Source: Dermanyssus gallinae (taxonomy: Eukaryota; Arthropoda; Arachnida; Mesostigmata; Dermanyssidae). Taken from it: a DNA stretch of 64,000 bases. The notes beneath the pieces are model-generated. The model ran no database searches and was not told where the DNA came from. It was given only the letters and a program-made list of their open reading frames with translations. Positions 49,101-59,603 of the stretch are shown in pieces. The translations under genes and the position numbers were made by a program. The first letter of the stretch is position 1. Each line of letters opens with the position of its first letter. The stretch is from assembly GCA_003439945.1 (NCBI GenBank), contig QVRM01002043.1, positions 45,780 through 109,779 of the forward strand, read 5' to 3'.

Positions 49101-50997
49101 TAACACATTTTAATTACATGTATTGCATGTCACGGCTATGTAGCTCTGCTAATTGTATGGTTTGCTTAGATAATCCGTGTCGAAATCAGCTTTTTTGTTA
49201 TTAATGGGCCCACGAGTTTTGCTCAAGGCACATTTGCTGGTTTTAGAGTAAGTAAAACGGGATCTAAAAGCGGCGTCACTAATGACTGGCAGCCTTAGTT
49301 TAAATTTAAAAGTTTTCTTCTGCGCGTGAAGGTTGTTGATATCACTGAACGTTATCCTCTAATGAATTATCCTATAATGCACTTCGACTCCCACAAATGA
49401 CTCATAGCTGCAGTACATGTTTTGGCATTCGTACAACGTACAGGCTTTGTTAATCTTTCTAGATTTCTGCTTTGCAATAAGGAATTTTCTGAACTTGCTA
49501 ATTTATAAAAGCGCCTCCAGAACTATCAATTTCTCCCGTCTGTCCTGTCGTTTCCATCCACTGCACAGTAAGCCTGACCTGCACATCATCGCCTATTTAG
49601 TACTCGCATTTTATGAAACAAGAGAGGAATTTAACCAAGTTTCCTTACAATTAAACAGTATTATTCGTGAGATTCGCTAATATAGAACATATTATATTAC
49701 GCAATTTTAGAAAAATGGCACTACAGGCTGCCTATTCAAGTAAGCAATTGTGGGTTTTTAATTCATTCGAACTTCATAATTTGTGTTGGAAAACCATTGC
49801 ACTACTTAGCCTATCACACGGCAACGCGGTACACAATGCAAATAAGATCAAATGTCTGCAATAAAATGAAACCACATACGCTTTGGCAATAGTAGGCTAG
49901 CCAGTAGTATCGTCGGACTTCTAAACAGTGAAAATAAAATGAATGAATAGCATCTTTATATATATATATATTGTATATTATTGCTCTAAATTGTCGCCGC
50001 GTTTCTGAGAAGTCTGCTATGATTATGCAACGCCATCGCGCTCGGCGCAAAATATTTATGTATGTAAGCGCATTTGAGGGCTTCGTAAAGAGATTCGTTG
50101 TTTTTGAAATTTATATAAGCGTCCTACTGCTGCGGAAACTATTTGAAATATTTTGAGTGTATTTGGCAAGGATAGCATTTAAAATACTAATTACGATAAA
50201 AACTATGTGCCTTTAATTATTGACTCGCCAAGTTCCGTTCTGGCAATTTAAGCCTACTAGATAAACCCCGTTCTGAAACGCCTATGGCGTTTGAGAGAGA
50301 CCGTTTGCGCAAAACTGTGGAACAGAATCGCCGAGTGATTATGCGTGAATTATCCAGGTTTTTCTGGATGTGTCACACAAACTGATCACCATCGTCACTT
50401 GTTATCGTCATAATAACTCTTCGTTGCTACTAATCTTTAGTATAATAGTGCTAACCTTGTACCAGGGAGAAGAGAGAACCAAAACTTCATCATAAATTGT
50501 TCTGACTCAAACAGGGTATATACAGCGAGATATGTATTTATATTATGATGTTGGGTTGTTGCGCCCTATTGTCTACCCACACAACGAGAGAAAAAGCAGT
50601 AGCCATCTCCTCCGAAGGTCCGAACAGATGACTAAGTGATAATTACTGCGAGCAAAACCGATAGATGCATTGAAACTGCTCCTCGTAAACGAACAAGGTG
50701 GCGATAGCCATGCGAAAGATACCTGGTATATACGCGATGATCGTCATAGGCCGGTCCGGCCCACAATTAAAGAGTGAGAAATGCGCTGAGTGCCTCGATC
50801 TCCGCAGCTTCATCCTTTACTTTTCTCCCCCATGTCTCCAAGGAGTGGTTGAACGAGCGACGGGTGGTGGGCATGCACCTTAGTCTTAGCGCCACCAAAG
50901 TGCCACCGTCACAATAATCGTCATAGTTAAACGGTGCGTTTGAATGTATTGTTTGTTAACCCATAATTGGTTTATGCACATGTATGCTACACCTCTC
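49101..50997. other. AT-rich stretch, part duplicated
   Basis: 49200-49350 resembles 36230-36390 (cacgagttttgct, cacattt, gaacgttatcctct). A TATA-like tttataaaagcgcc lies near 49503 on the plus strand but no ORF of interest follows. Otherwise nothing recognised. Confidence 0.35.
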
Positions 50998-51560
50998 CTA
51001 CATATCTTGCATCAGCGAGATTGCTTTTGTACACGGTTGGAGATAGTACAGATCACACGATTGTCCGCATAGCTTGCATTCACACTCGGTCAATATCTCA
51101 TGCAACCCATTTCGTAAACATATCTTCATACGAAATCCATGTATTGCAATTCCAGTAACGCTGTATCTGTTTCTACTACATAGGCTCTTCCAGTACTGTG
51201 TAGTCATCGCTCTAGTCTCATAAAAACGCCAATCAACATCCCCAAATGTATACTCCCATTCAGCAAGATGATTCTCGAAGGTCTCCGTTCTCGGTAAAGC
51301 ATATGTTGCTCTGAGATCCTCCTCAAAGAGTGGTGTCGAGGCCAACAGATAGATAGACAAGCCGGTTGCGGGTAGCGCGGTGGACTACTAGCACTATTTT
51401 TAGAAAACTGGCTTTAATTTTGTCAAGTACTTCCAGATTCGTCTTTGATAGATGGGGCCATATGACCTATATCCCGTAAGCAGCGGTCAATGCAATCTTT
51501 AAACTAAAAAGGTCGATAGCGGCATCCGGCTATATTGTTTCCTGCACACCAGGCCAGATT
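50998..51560 (-). pseudogene. LINE ORF2 C-terminus, distant relative of LINE-A
   Basis: Open for 120 codons (51360-50998) with a second-frame extension upstream (VVHRATRNRLVYL). It aligns with the LINE-A C-terminal domain: AIHGFRMKICLRNGL...TECECKLCG...YYLQPC here against WHGYHQYLCLKGKC...NECVCKYC...YHVMKC there. The finger's His is Tyr in this copy. No RT core is present, so it is a 5'-truncated fragment or remnant of a related family. Confidence 0.6.
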
Positions 51561-52609
51561 CTTTAATTAAATAACATTGGATTAAATAAAAGCCACCGTT
51601 TACCCTTAAACTCGTAATCGTTCGACAAAAAGTTGCAGGACTGTCTTAAATCACGAGAAAGATCGTCAGAGCGTGACTCACAGCCGAGCCGTTTCTTTCT
51701 ATAGTAGTCGTGCACGTTTGACGTAAACTATGTAAAGAGGCAAATTAGCTAAAACCACATGTATGTGAGGTTGCATCTTTGGCTGAATATATTTGCTCGT
51801 GAGAGTTGGTAGCACGTCGTGCCACAGCTGCAGTCTGGCAGAGCTAATGAGAGCCTAATGGTGCGTACAATTGTATTTGTTGTTCAGCATTAGAAACACA
51901 ATGTTGATCAACTGATTATACGAGTGTTGATGATTATTATTATTAGTCTTAGCTAGTCCGCGCCATTGAATTAGACGCGCGCATGAGTGGGGCCAAATAG
52001 TAGCACGAACTCAACTGCCTGTCACCGCTATCAGAAATATATCTAGGATGGTTATATCGTATATAGAGGAGATACATTGTAAATACAATATTAACCTTTA
52101 AAAAGACCATATTAATGATTTTGCTAAAAAAACGGGCATCAAATAATTAACTTTTGTATATTTGTTTCCGTAGCTATATATATGGATATAACTGCTACAA
52201 TAGCGGGGCATCAAATATTTAACTTTTGTATATGTGTTCGCTGTTTATGTGGTTGCTTCAGTGTCACACACAGGTTGACTTAAGAAGTGCCAACCTGGTT
52301 TTTGCATGTGTAATGCCCGCGCTGTCCAGTAAAACCATATCCATCCGTAAATAAAGAGTTCAATCAGTTGCCTGACTCAAACGTAAGCAAAAATAATAAG
52401 GCGAGTGCACACATGGTAAGGCTAAGTGGTATGTGACATAATCTGTAAGTTCAACTATTAAATAATTAATTTCTTACCGAATGTACTCAGGTGTTAAGAA
52501 TGCTCCGATTCCTATGCAAACTTGGTTATAATTGTTTAGTAGACAGCTGCCTAATCTCTATCTATTTGGGGCACCCTTACAGCTTTAGGAGCTCACCTTG
52601 TGATGACAA
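51561..52609. other. Unassigned AT-rich stretch
   Basis: Only feature seen is an imperfect direct repeat (52133-52168 and 52206-52239) about 72 bases apart. Confidence 0.4.
52133..52239. repeat. Imperfect direct repeat, about 35 bases x 2
   Basis: gggcatcaaat.attaactt is found twice with a 72-base offset and a TA-rich spacer. Confidence 0.8.
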
Positions 52610-52777
52610 TTAATATCCACATCTCGACTTTTCTGGGGGAAAGGGATACGTTATTCTGTGCAAAAATGGTATAATTTTATTAAAACTATGTCGCTGTCGC
52701 GGATTCAAAACCTGTAGAGTCACTGTGTTGGACAAACAGCTTATAAATTTTAACATTATACGAATGAAGCAATACAT
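52610..52777 (-). CDS. Short ORF behind family B promoter (copy at 52.8 kb)
   Basis: 55 codons beginning MYCFIRIMLKFISCL, a hydrophobic start that could act as a signal, followed by polar sequence ending PPEKSRCGY. It begins 48 bases after a good TATA box (52825-52832). No homologous ORF survives at the other two B copies, so coding status is doubtful. Confidence 0.25.
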   Translation of the reverse strand: MYCFIRIMLKFISCLSNTVTLQVLNPRQRHSFNKIIPFLHRITYPFPPEKSRCGY

Positions 52778-52819
52778 AAATGTTTTGATAGAATCAACAG
52801 GTACTCCAGTTGTCTTTGT

Positions 52820-52890
52820 GAGAGTTTATATAGCGCTCGGGGCGATCCAGAAATGCTTTAAAACAATTTCTAAAGAGGTAAACTAAGCCA
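52820..52890 (-). promoter_or_regulatory. Family B promoter with intact TATA box
   Basis: Minus strand: 'aaagcatttctggatcgcccc' then gctatataaactctc. The first part is shared with 37.03 and 48.83 kb; only this copy keeps a full TATATAAA. Divergent from A3, which starts at 55706 on the plus strand. Confidence 0.45.
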
Positions 52891-52973
52891 TTTTACTTAA
52901 TCATCTTGTATTCTTATTAAGGGTTCCGTGCTAATCAGAACGTGCGTTTGTAATTACTAGTTAACTAGTTACT

Positions 52974-54070
52974 TATAAGTCAACTAGGTACTGCAAAGTA
53001 TACTGGTGTACAACAGAAATATCGACCAGTGAGGAGGCTCTTCCCGACTCATGCCGAATCCATCCGCCCGGTGAAAACCGATAGTGGGGAGGTCATCCCC
53101 CTAACCTCACCCTGGGAAATTAAAGTGGTGATGGAGCGTCTTCCCAAAGAAAAAGCGTCAGGGCCAGACGAAATCCCTGCAGAAGCCATAAAAAATATAT
53201 TTGAAATGGCGGTCGAAAGGGTTTTACAGGAGGCCCGGAGACAGAGAGACAAAAAACAATGATCAAGGGAGTTGTGTCTTGTTTTTTTTACTAGACGTAC
53301 GGAACGCCTTCAACTCGCTGCCGTGGCAATCGATAAGGTGATAGCGAAGACAGCATGGAATACATGACGATAGGAACCATGGCCGCTATAGCCCTGACTG
53401 GACTTGTACCCTGGCCAATGCTAATAAACGAGATACGTGGAAGGAAGATCTCAACCGAGGAAAGCAAGAAAGCCGCCAAGAAACTTTCCGGCAATGGCAG
53501 CAGTAGTGGAGCAGCATGTCAGAAAATACTCCGGGGGCGTGGATCGGACACATCATCCTGGACCTGATTGTATGATTTAACAGATGCCACGTGAAGACAA
53601 CCCAAGTCTCAACGGGTCATGGTTGCTTCCAATCGTATATCTATAAAATCAAGATCGTACAGTGCAGCCAAGATGACATGCAAGACGGGCGAGATGGAAC
53701 GACGTTACTCACACCGTCTGCTTCTGCCCAGCTCTTATAGAACAGTGAACATTGGCGAACGTCATCTAGAACGAGACTCGATTACAGGAACGAGCTGATA
53801 TCCGAGATATGCGAGGACGAGCAGAGGTGGTTACAGGGAGCACAAATGATTGAGATGATCATGCAGAAGAAAGTAGACCTTAAGCACAAAAGGGAAAACG
53901 GGAGAGAGAGAGAGAGAGGAGTAGCTGACGAAGATACTACAAAGACTACAAAAAAAAAACACGAAGTAAAGTGCAAAGCATTTTTGTTAGTTTTCACATA
54001 AACATGCCGTATCGCAAGTGTGATCGGTCCAATGAAAACAATTAGGTTTACTAAGTATTAGTAAACTAGT
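52974..54070 (+). pseudogene. R1-like LINE, internally deleted derivative
   Basis: Starts with a pre-RT segment (53029-53262: WEIKVVMERLPKEKASGPDEIP), jumps to RT motif A (LLDVRNAFNSLPW near 53295), then straight to the post-RT region (MTIGTMAAIALTGLVPWPML, 53355-53567) and, in other frames, TGHGCFQSYIYKIK and a charged tail. RT motifs B and C are missing, so about 600 bases are deleted. AACTAGTTACT occurs at 52963-52973 and 54071-54081 and may be the target duplication, though the site is palindromic. Confidence 0.65.
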
Positions 54071-54089
54071 AACTAGTTACTAATATTTT

Positions 54090-55387
54090 ATTGAATAAAT
54101 GTTACAACCATTTCCATTGGAACGACTTTCGTTTTACTTCGCTGAAAATGGAGGGTTTTGTATGCGCTTCGTTTACAATTGTTGCCTTCTAATGTTGGTT
54201 TTCAGCCGCAATTTCATTTCTTCGTTGGTGCTGATGTCCTGCTCTCATTTAAACTTATCTACGAACATAGCGGTGACAAATTCTGGGCATGAGAGGATTG
54301 TGTGAGTTACGTCATTCTCTTGGCTTGTGTTGCACTTGATGCGTTTGGCGTTCGTAGCCTTGTCTCTCCTATGCATTTTGAACGCACCCGTGATCCGTCA
54401 GTACCTGCGTCACATAGTAGGTGACCTCGCGGTTCTCTATGTTGAGCCATTTATTGAGGCCGGGGATAACCGGACAATTCCAAGCTCCTGGCACGTCTGA
54501 TGGTATCCTGATTCATTCATCGTGCCATTCTTTGAGCGTCTATTGCCGGGTTTCAGTTTTTCATAGGAATCTGTTTTTTTTCTTTCGTGTTCGTTTTTCG
54601 ATCGTTCTGGATTATGGTATCAACCTTGCTACTGCGATAATGGCCGTTGTTTTGACTGTTCTATATGCACTGGCGATTGGTATCGCTAGTTTCTGTTGCG
54701 CTTTCAGGAGCTCTTTATTGCTCCTCTTAAGTTTCATAGCACTCGGTCTCTACGTCGAAGCCGCGTATAGGACAGTAGACGCCGTCTCTGAGGCAAGAAC
54801 TCCTTCTCTTACGTTCAATTGTCTCGCGCGTCCTCGGCAGGATTTTAGCTAAGCTATTTGCTAGTTTTTTTGCTATTGTGGGTACCGCGTGGATATGCAC
54901 GTTGTCAGAGAGGACTGCGTATATCGTCACTTCCAGATATCGGGCGGATCTGTTGATCTTAGTGCTCACGCCGTTCAGACCCAACGGATGTTTAAGTGTC
55001 TTTTGCGGCCCGTGAGAGGTACGGCCACGCTTTTTTTCGGGCGCTAGCTCGAGGTCATGTCCTTTTATCCAGTTGTTTAGAACATTCATTATTTGCAGCA
55101 TCCCCGCCTCCTGCGCTGTGACCAAAATGACGAAGTCATCTGCGTAAGCTCTTCTTTGCAAACCCTCCAGTCTACAGAGTCCAGTACGTCGTCATATCTG
55201 CCATGTTTCACAGCAAATGCCCTAATATGGATCCCTGCAGGACCCCTAGTCATTTTTCTTTTGTTTTTTCCGTCTCCTGGAGAACTAGGTCAGTGGCCAT
55301 TTTCGTCGGTAGCCTTTTACGGAAGCCGAATTGCCTGTCAAAGAGAGCTTTAGTTTTCTCTGGTTTCGCTGTTAGCCTCATGTCTAT
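54090..55387 (-). pseudogene. R1-like LINE fragment (RT to C-terminus)
   Basis: Minus-strand order: DRQFGFRKRLPTKMATDL (RT fingers/palm entry), a deletion, GVLQGSILGHLL (motif B), AYADDFVIL (motif C, in 54727-55161), SARYLEVTIY, then SAYRTVKTTAIIAVA, GLNKWLNIENREVTYYVTQVL and NDVTHTILSCPEF (end of the CCHC finger). Several frameshifts and at least one deletion. It ends at about 55387 inside the conserved upstream region of A3, which resumes at 55388. Confidence 0.7.
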
Positions 55388-55705
55388 CACCGTAGCGTTA
55401 CCTAATAACAATTAAAAGTCGAATGCGTAACTGACAGTTTCCTATTCTAAGCAGTCAATACATTAACGTCTGGCGACATGAAAAAGCAAGGCAAATGTAA
55501 CAGAAATACTAGCATTTATTACTGTAATATATTTATCAACAAAAGGCAAAGGAGTTGAGATGGAACTTACTGAGGGGAGAGTGGGTTTCGTAACCCCCAG
55601 TGTTTTAGCACGTTTATTTGGCATTCTGTCTCTGGGCTGCCTGTAAAATTGCCTCAAAGCTCTACAAGCATAGTGCTTTACATAAGGGACATCTCAGAGG
55701 TATCA
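55388..55705 (+). repeat. Duplicated upstream region of family A (copy A3)
   Basis: Plus-strand agcgttacctaataaca and the following 250 bases match the minus strand of 39257-39560 (and, less closely, 47984-48300). A TATA-like ctgtaaaat lies at 55641-55649. Confidence 0.7.
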
Positions 55706-55810
55706 ATGCGCGTCTTGTCTGTCTTAGCTATGGCCGTTGTTGCAGTTATGTTGGCATCGGCCGATGTACAGACGCACCCGCCAGTCAATGGACAACATGA
55801 CAAGAAATAA
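55706..55810 (+). CDS. Family A secreted-peptide gene, copy A3 (signal-peptide ORF)
   Basis: 34 codons starting MRVLSVLAMAVVAVMLAS, ending in the same HDKK-stop as A1. The hydrophobic core is kept although six of its codons differ, and the extra three codons after the signal keep the frame. Orientation is opposite to A1 and A2. LINE-A copy 2 begins 70 bases downstream, so any further exon would have to lie beyond 59.6 kb or has been lost. Function unknown. Confidence 0.5.
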   Translation: MRVLSVLAMAVVAVMLASADVQTHPPVNGQHDKK

Positions 55811-55882
55811 GTAAAACGGGCAAGCAATGTTGACTTCCGCTTTCTTTGGCTTTCTACATAGTTTCTACTCTTGCTCTATTTA

Positions 55883-56575
55883 GACGTACATGCATATATA
55901 CAAATGTATATTTTCTTTCTACATTGAATATATTGATGTTTGTTTATTTACCATTATTGGTAAATTCTCACAATATTTACGGGCTATTCCGCTTAAGTAC
56001 GTCAATAACAGCAGCTGTTAATGAGCTGGTGTTCAGTTCTATACATTTCATTACGTGATATCGGTCGATTTCAATTTCACCACAATATTTGCAAACACAT
56101 TCGTTGATTTGGAAACATTTTCCCTTTAGGCAGAGGTATTGGTGGTATCCGTGCCAAGTTATTTTGCAAATTATTGCTTTATTCTGCTCACCATCGTGCA
56201 GTCTCATTCAAGTAAAATTGGAGGTGCTTTCTCGATTTTCCCATAATAACTAAGTCGTCTGCAGAAAACACGTGGTGAGCTTTTACTTTTCGGAGGCACT
56301 TTCCAAGACCAGCTGCGTACAGTATGAATAAAAATGGGCTAGCTGTATCACCCTGTGGCACGCCAATTGTTTGAGAGATCTCCTTGGCAATTGCGTGAGC
56401 TCCGTTTAAAATTGTGATACGTTGGCCGGCTAAAATATCTCGTATAAGGTTATACATTCGGCCTTTAATATTAAAATCTTCACGCAGAGTGAGTAAAAGC
56501 AGATCTCTCGGTACTGCATCAAAAGCTGTTTTAAAATCAATAAAAGCCGCGTAAGTCACATCTTGTTTTCGATAC
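55883..56575 (-). pseudogene. LINE-A copy 2 (RT fused to C-terminal finger by deletion)
   Basis: Minus strand: KQDVTYAAFIDFKTAFDAVP (motif A), IGVPQGDTASPFLF (motif B), SADDLVIM (motif C with Tyr replaced), FYLNETARW, then directly the C-terminal domain (WHGYHQYLCLKGKCFQ, CVCKYC...YHVMKC; 55977-56207). The region between RT palm and finger is missing, with the same breakpoint as copy 3. 5'-truncated at about 56575 against LINE-B. The 3' end is at about 55883, where similarity to copy 3 begins (gacgtacatgcatata). Confidence 0.75.
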
Positions 56576-56579
56576 TTAT

Positions 56580-57717
56580 TCAACTCCGATACACATTCAA
56601 TTGCGCTACGTCTGCCGAGGCATCGGTCACTTTTCCCTGCCACTCCAACAAAAATTGCTGAAGTGGTCCTGTAATAGGTGACCTAAGCCTGGCTCTGATT
56701 GTTTCCACTGCCGGCTCGCGACCCGCTAGCAGGTATACGAAGCGGCTTCTTGCCGTCCGTGGTAAGCAAAGGACCCGCTTCATATATATTGTGAAGCATC
56801 TTGCTAGCTGCGTAAAATTTGCCGCTGAAAGATGGCCCCACGCCCTGCCAAGGCTAGAGCTCAATATTGGCACAATCTTAAGCTCAAAAAGACGCACGGC
56901 CGCATTCATAGACAGTCGTCGAGGGTCTCTCACCTCTGTGCCATTACTATGTCATCCGCATACATGACGACGTCGACGTTTCTAAACTCCTCCCGCACAT
57001 GGTGAGCTAGGTCTGCGTTAAGCAAAGAGAATGCCAGGCAACTGAAAGGGTTCCTTTGGGGGTCCCTACGTTTTGACTCAGTGCAAGGTGTCTTCCCCCC
57101 TTACGTTTACTTCAAAAGCGGTTTTCTGCAAATAAGCTGGAGAGCACTCGTAGGAGAGAACCACCCACCCCAGCCTGTCGAAATGAATTGACTAGTAGGT
57201 GACGGAGAGCTTTATCGAAGGCCTTGACACAATCGATAAAGACGGCGTACAAGTGACCCCCGGGCACAGCCAACACCCGTTCAACTTCCGACTGGAGTAC
57301 GTGGATCGCGTCCTGTGTACCTCGACCCTTCCTGAATCCGAATTTCTCCGGAGGTAGGGCCTTTTCCACAGTTGGAAGCGCCCTCGAGATAATTAACTTA
57401 GCGAAGATTCTCTTGAGAGTGCGTTTCGACGCGATACCCCGATAGAGACTTGGATCGTTCACGTTGTCACCGTCCTTGCCCTTTAATAGCAGAGTAAGCC
57501 TGGCCTCGTGCCAAACCTGGGGTATGTGTCCCCCGCTGAGTATCTGATTAAACAGCTTATACAGCTTCTCTGCTAAAACATCGGACGACTCAGCCCAATG
57601 TTCTTAATATATCCCATCAGGACCACTACTCTTTTTCTTGGGTAACCCGCGCAAGATCTGCACAACTTCTTCCACCGTAAACGGCAAATTGATGTGGAAA
57701 TTCATGTGGAATCATTG

Positions 57718-57720
<3 letters not shown>
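56580..57720 (-). pseudogene. LINE-B: RT and post-RT region of another non-LTR retrotransposon
   Basis: Minus strand: a pre-RT stretch with PKKKSSGPDGI (about 57620), KGKDGDNVNDPSLYRGIA, then PEKFGFRKGRGTQDAI and YAVFIDCVKAFDKALR (motif A, 57112-57462), YADDIVM near 56950 (motif C) and the C-terminal RRLSMNAAVRLFELKIVPIL...RFVYLLAGREPAVETIRARL (56580-56933). Sequence is unlike LINE-A or the R1-like elements. Frame breaks between the pieces; no endonuclease, so 5'-truncated at the TA run. Confidence 0.75.

Positions 57721-57754
<34 letters not shown>
57721..57754. repeat. (TA)n microsatellite
   Basis: Pure TA run at the 5' border of LINE-B. Confidence 0.95.
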
Positions 57755-57756
<2 letters not shown>

Positions 57757-57799
57757 AACACCCTGCACTACATGCAGAATATAACTACATATTAATCAC

Positions 57800-59603
57800 A
57801 TGACGTACATGCATATATGCAAATGTATATTTTCTTTCTAATTGAATATATTGATGTTTGTTTATTTACCATTATTGGTAAATTCTCACAATATTTAGGG
57901 GCTATTCCGCTTAAGTACGTCAATTACAGCAGCTGTTAATGAGCTGGTGTTCAGTTCTATACATTTCATTACGTGATATCGGTCGATTTCAATTTCACGA
58001 CAATATTTGCAAACACATTCGTTGATTTGAAAACATTTTCCCTTTAGGCAGAGGTATTGGTGGTATCCGTGCCAATTTATTTTGCAAATTATTGCTCTGT
58101 TCTGTTCACCATCGTGCAGTCTCATTCAAGTAAAATTGGAGGTGCTGTCTCGCCGAGGAGCTTTTACTTTTCGGAGGCACTTTGCAAGACCAGCTGCGTA
58201 CAGTATGAATAAAAATGGGCTAGATATATCACCCTGTGGCACGCCAATTGTTTAAGAGATCTCCTTGGCAATTGCGTGAGCTCCGTTTCAAATTGTGATA
58301 CGTTGGCCGGCTAAAATATCTCGTATAAGGTTATACATTCGGCCTTTAATATTAAAATCTTCACGCAGAGTGAGTAAAAGCGGATCTCTCGGTACTGCAT
58401 CAAAAGCTGTTTTAAAATCAATAAAAGCCGCGAAAGTCACATCTTGTTTTCGAGTCTCTAGGTGTTCTATTATATCCGAAAGTGCTCCTTCAGCCGAACG
58501 CCCTGGAAGAAATCAATTTTGCTCTGCCGGTAAATCTTTGAAACATTCTAGAAAGAGCCTTTTGGCAAGGAGCGATGTAAGAACCTTACACACTACGCTG
58601 GTTAATTCTATGCCGCGGTAGTTTTCTGGCTTTATATTATCTCCCTTTCCCTTAAAAATTGGTTGCAGAAGACTTTTTCTCCACTGGTTTGGAATTGCAC
58701 CTTGCCTAAGACAGCTGTTGTACATTACTGTGAGGGCAGGGACGGTCACTGAAATTGCAGCTTTAAGATGTTCGTAGACAATCTGGTCAGGTTCGGCAGA
58801 CTTTCCATCTTTTCTTGTCATGATATCCTGAAGGACCTCTTCCTCTGTGAAGTCACTCCACGGTCCGTCGTTTTCCTGTTCTTCTTTTTCCGGCAGGTCA
58901 CAGTCGCGGGTGTAAATTCCCGTAAAGTATTCTAGCCACTCATCGTCGTTAATTAGTGGGTTTGGTTCTTTGGGGCGTGTTGGAAAAAGAAGCCAAGGTC
59001 GGTAGAGGCTTTCCCGAATTTTGCGGAGTTGCATATCGGTTTCGTATTGGGCGCGCTCTGTCCTAAGCAAGTCTTTATACTAGCGCTGTAAAATAGCAAG
59101 TTGGGCTAGGTTCTTACTGCTGCGTTCCTTGTATTGGCATATTATTTATTTGGTAGTGCGGCATTCTTGGTCGAACCAGGCTTTGTGATTAAACCTAGCG
59201 GTTCGACAGCGGGCTGCCGTTGTTGACGTCTGTACGGCCCACCGAAAACATCGCTCGTAGGTGTCGAGGTCTTCTCGAAGTTCAAGAGGTGGGAGGAGGT
59301 GAAGGGCTTGCGCCAGTTTTTGCACGTTGATCCGTCGCGACAGATGTGGATTGCATTTGCTGGTTGTGACTACGTTGACTTCTAGATTGAATGTTAGTTG
59401 ACTGTGCTTTCTGTCGGCTGAAGAAGTGATCTTCAGGTTGTTGATGCAGATGCCTGGCGCACGTGCTGACGTCATTACTATTTCAACGACACTTGTGCCA
59501 TTCTATGCCGTATACGTAGTTTCTTGCATATTGTTTTCTATCTGTAGTCCTAGGCTTTCAACTCCTTCTAAAAATAATGCGCTTCGTTCATTTTGTTTTG
59601 ACA
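57800..59603 (-). pseudogene. LINE-A copy 3 (endonuclease remnant to C-terminal finger)
   Basis: Minus strand: end of the endonuclease (59146-59475, ADRKHSQLTFNLEVNVV), linker and RT entry (58513-59070, with PLINDDEWLEYFTGIYTRDC, RKDGKSAEPDQIVYEHLK, FKGKGDNIKPENYRGIELT), RT motifs A and B (58220-58490, broken frames), no motif C, then the C-terminal finger (57895-58125). It shares with copy 2 the RT/finger deletion junction and has a further deletion that removed the YADD box. 5' end at about 59603, where similarity to copy 1 stops. Confidence 0.75.
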
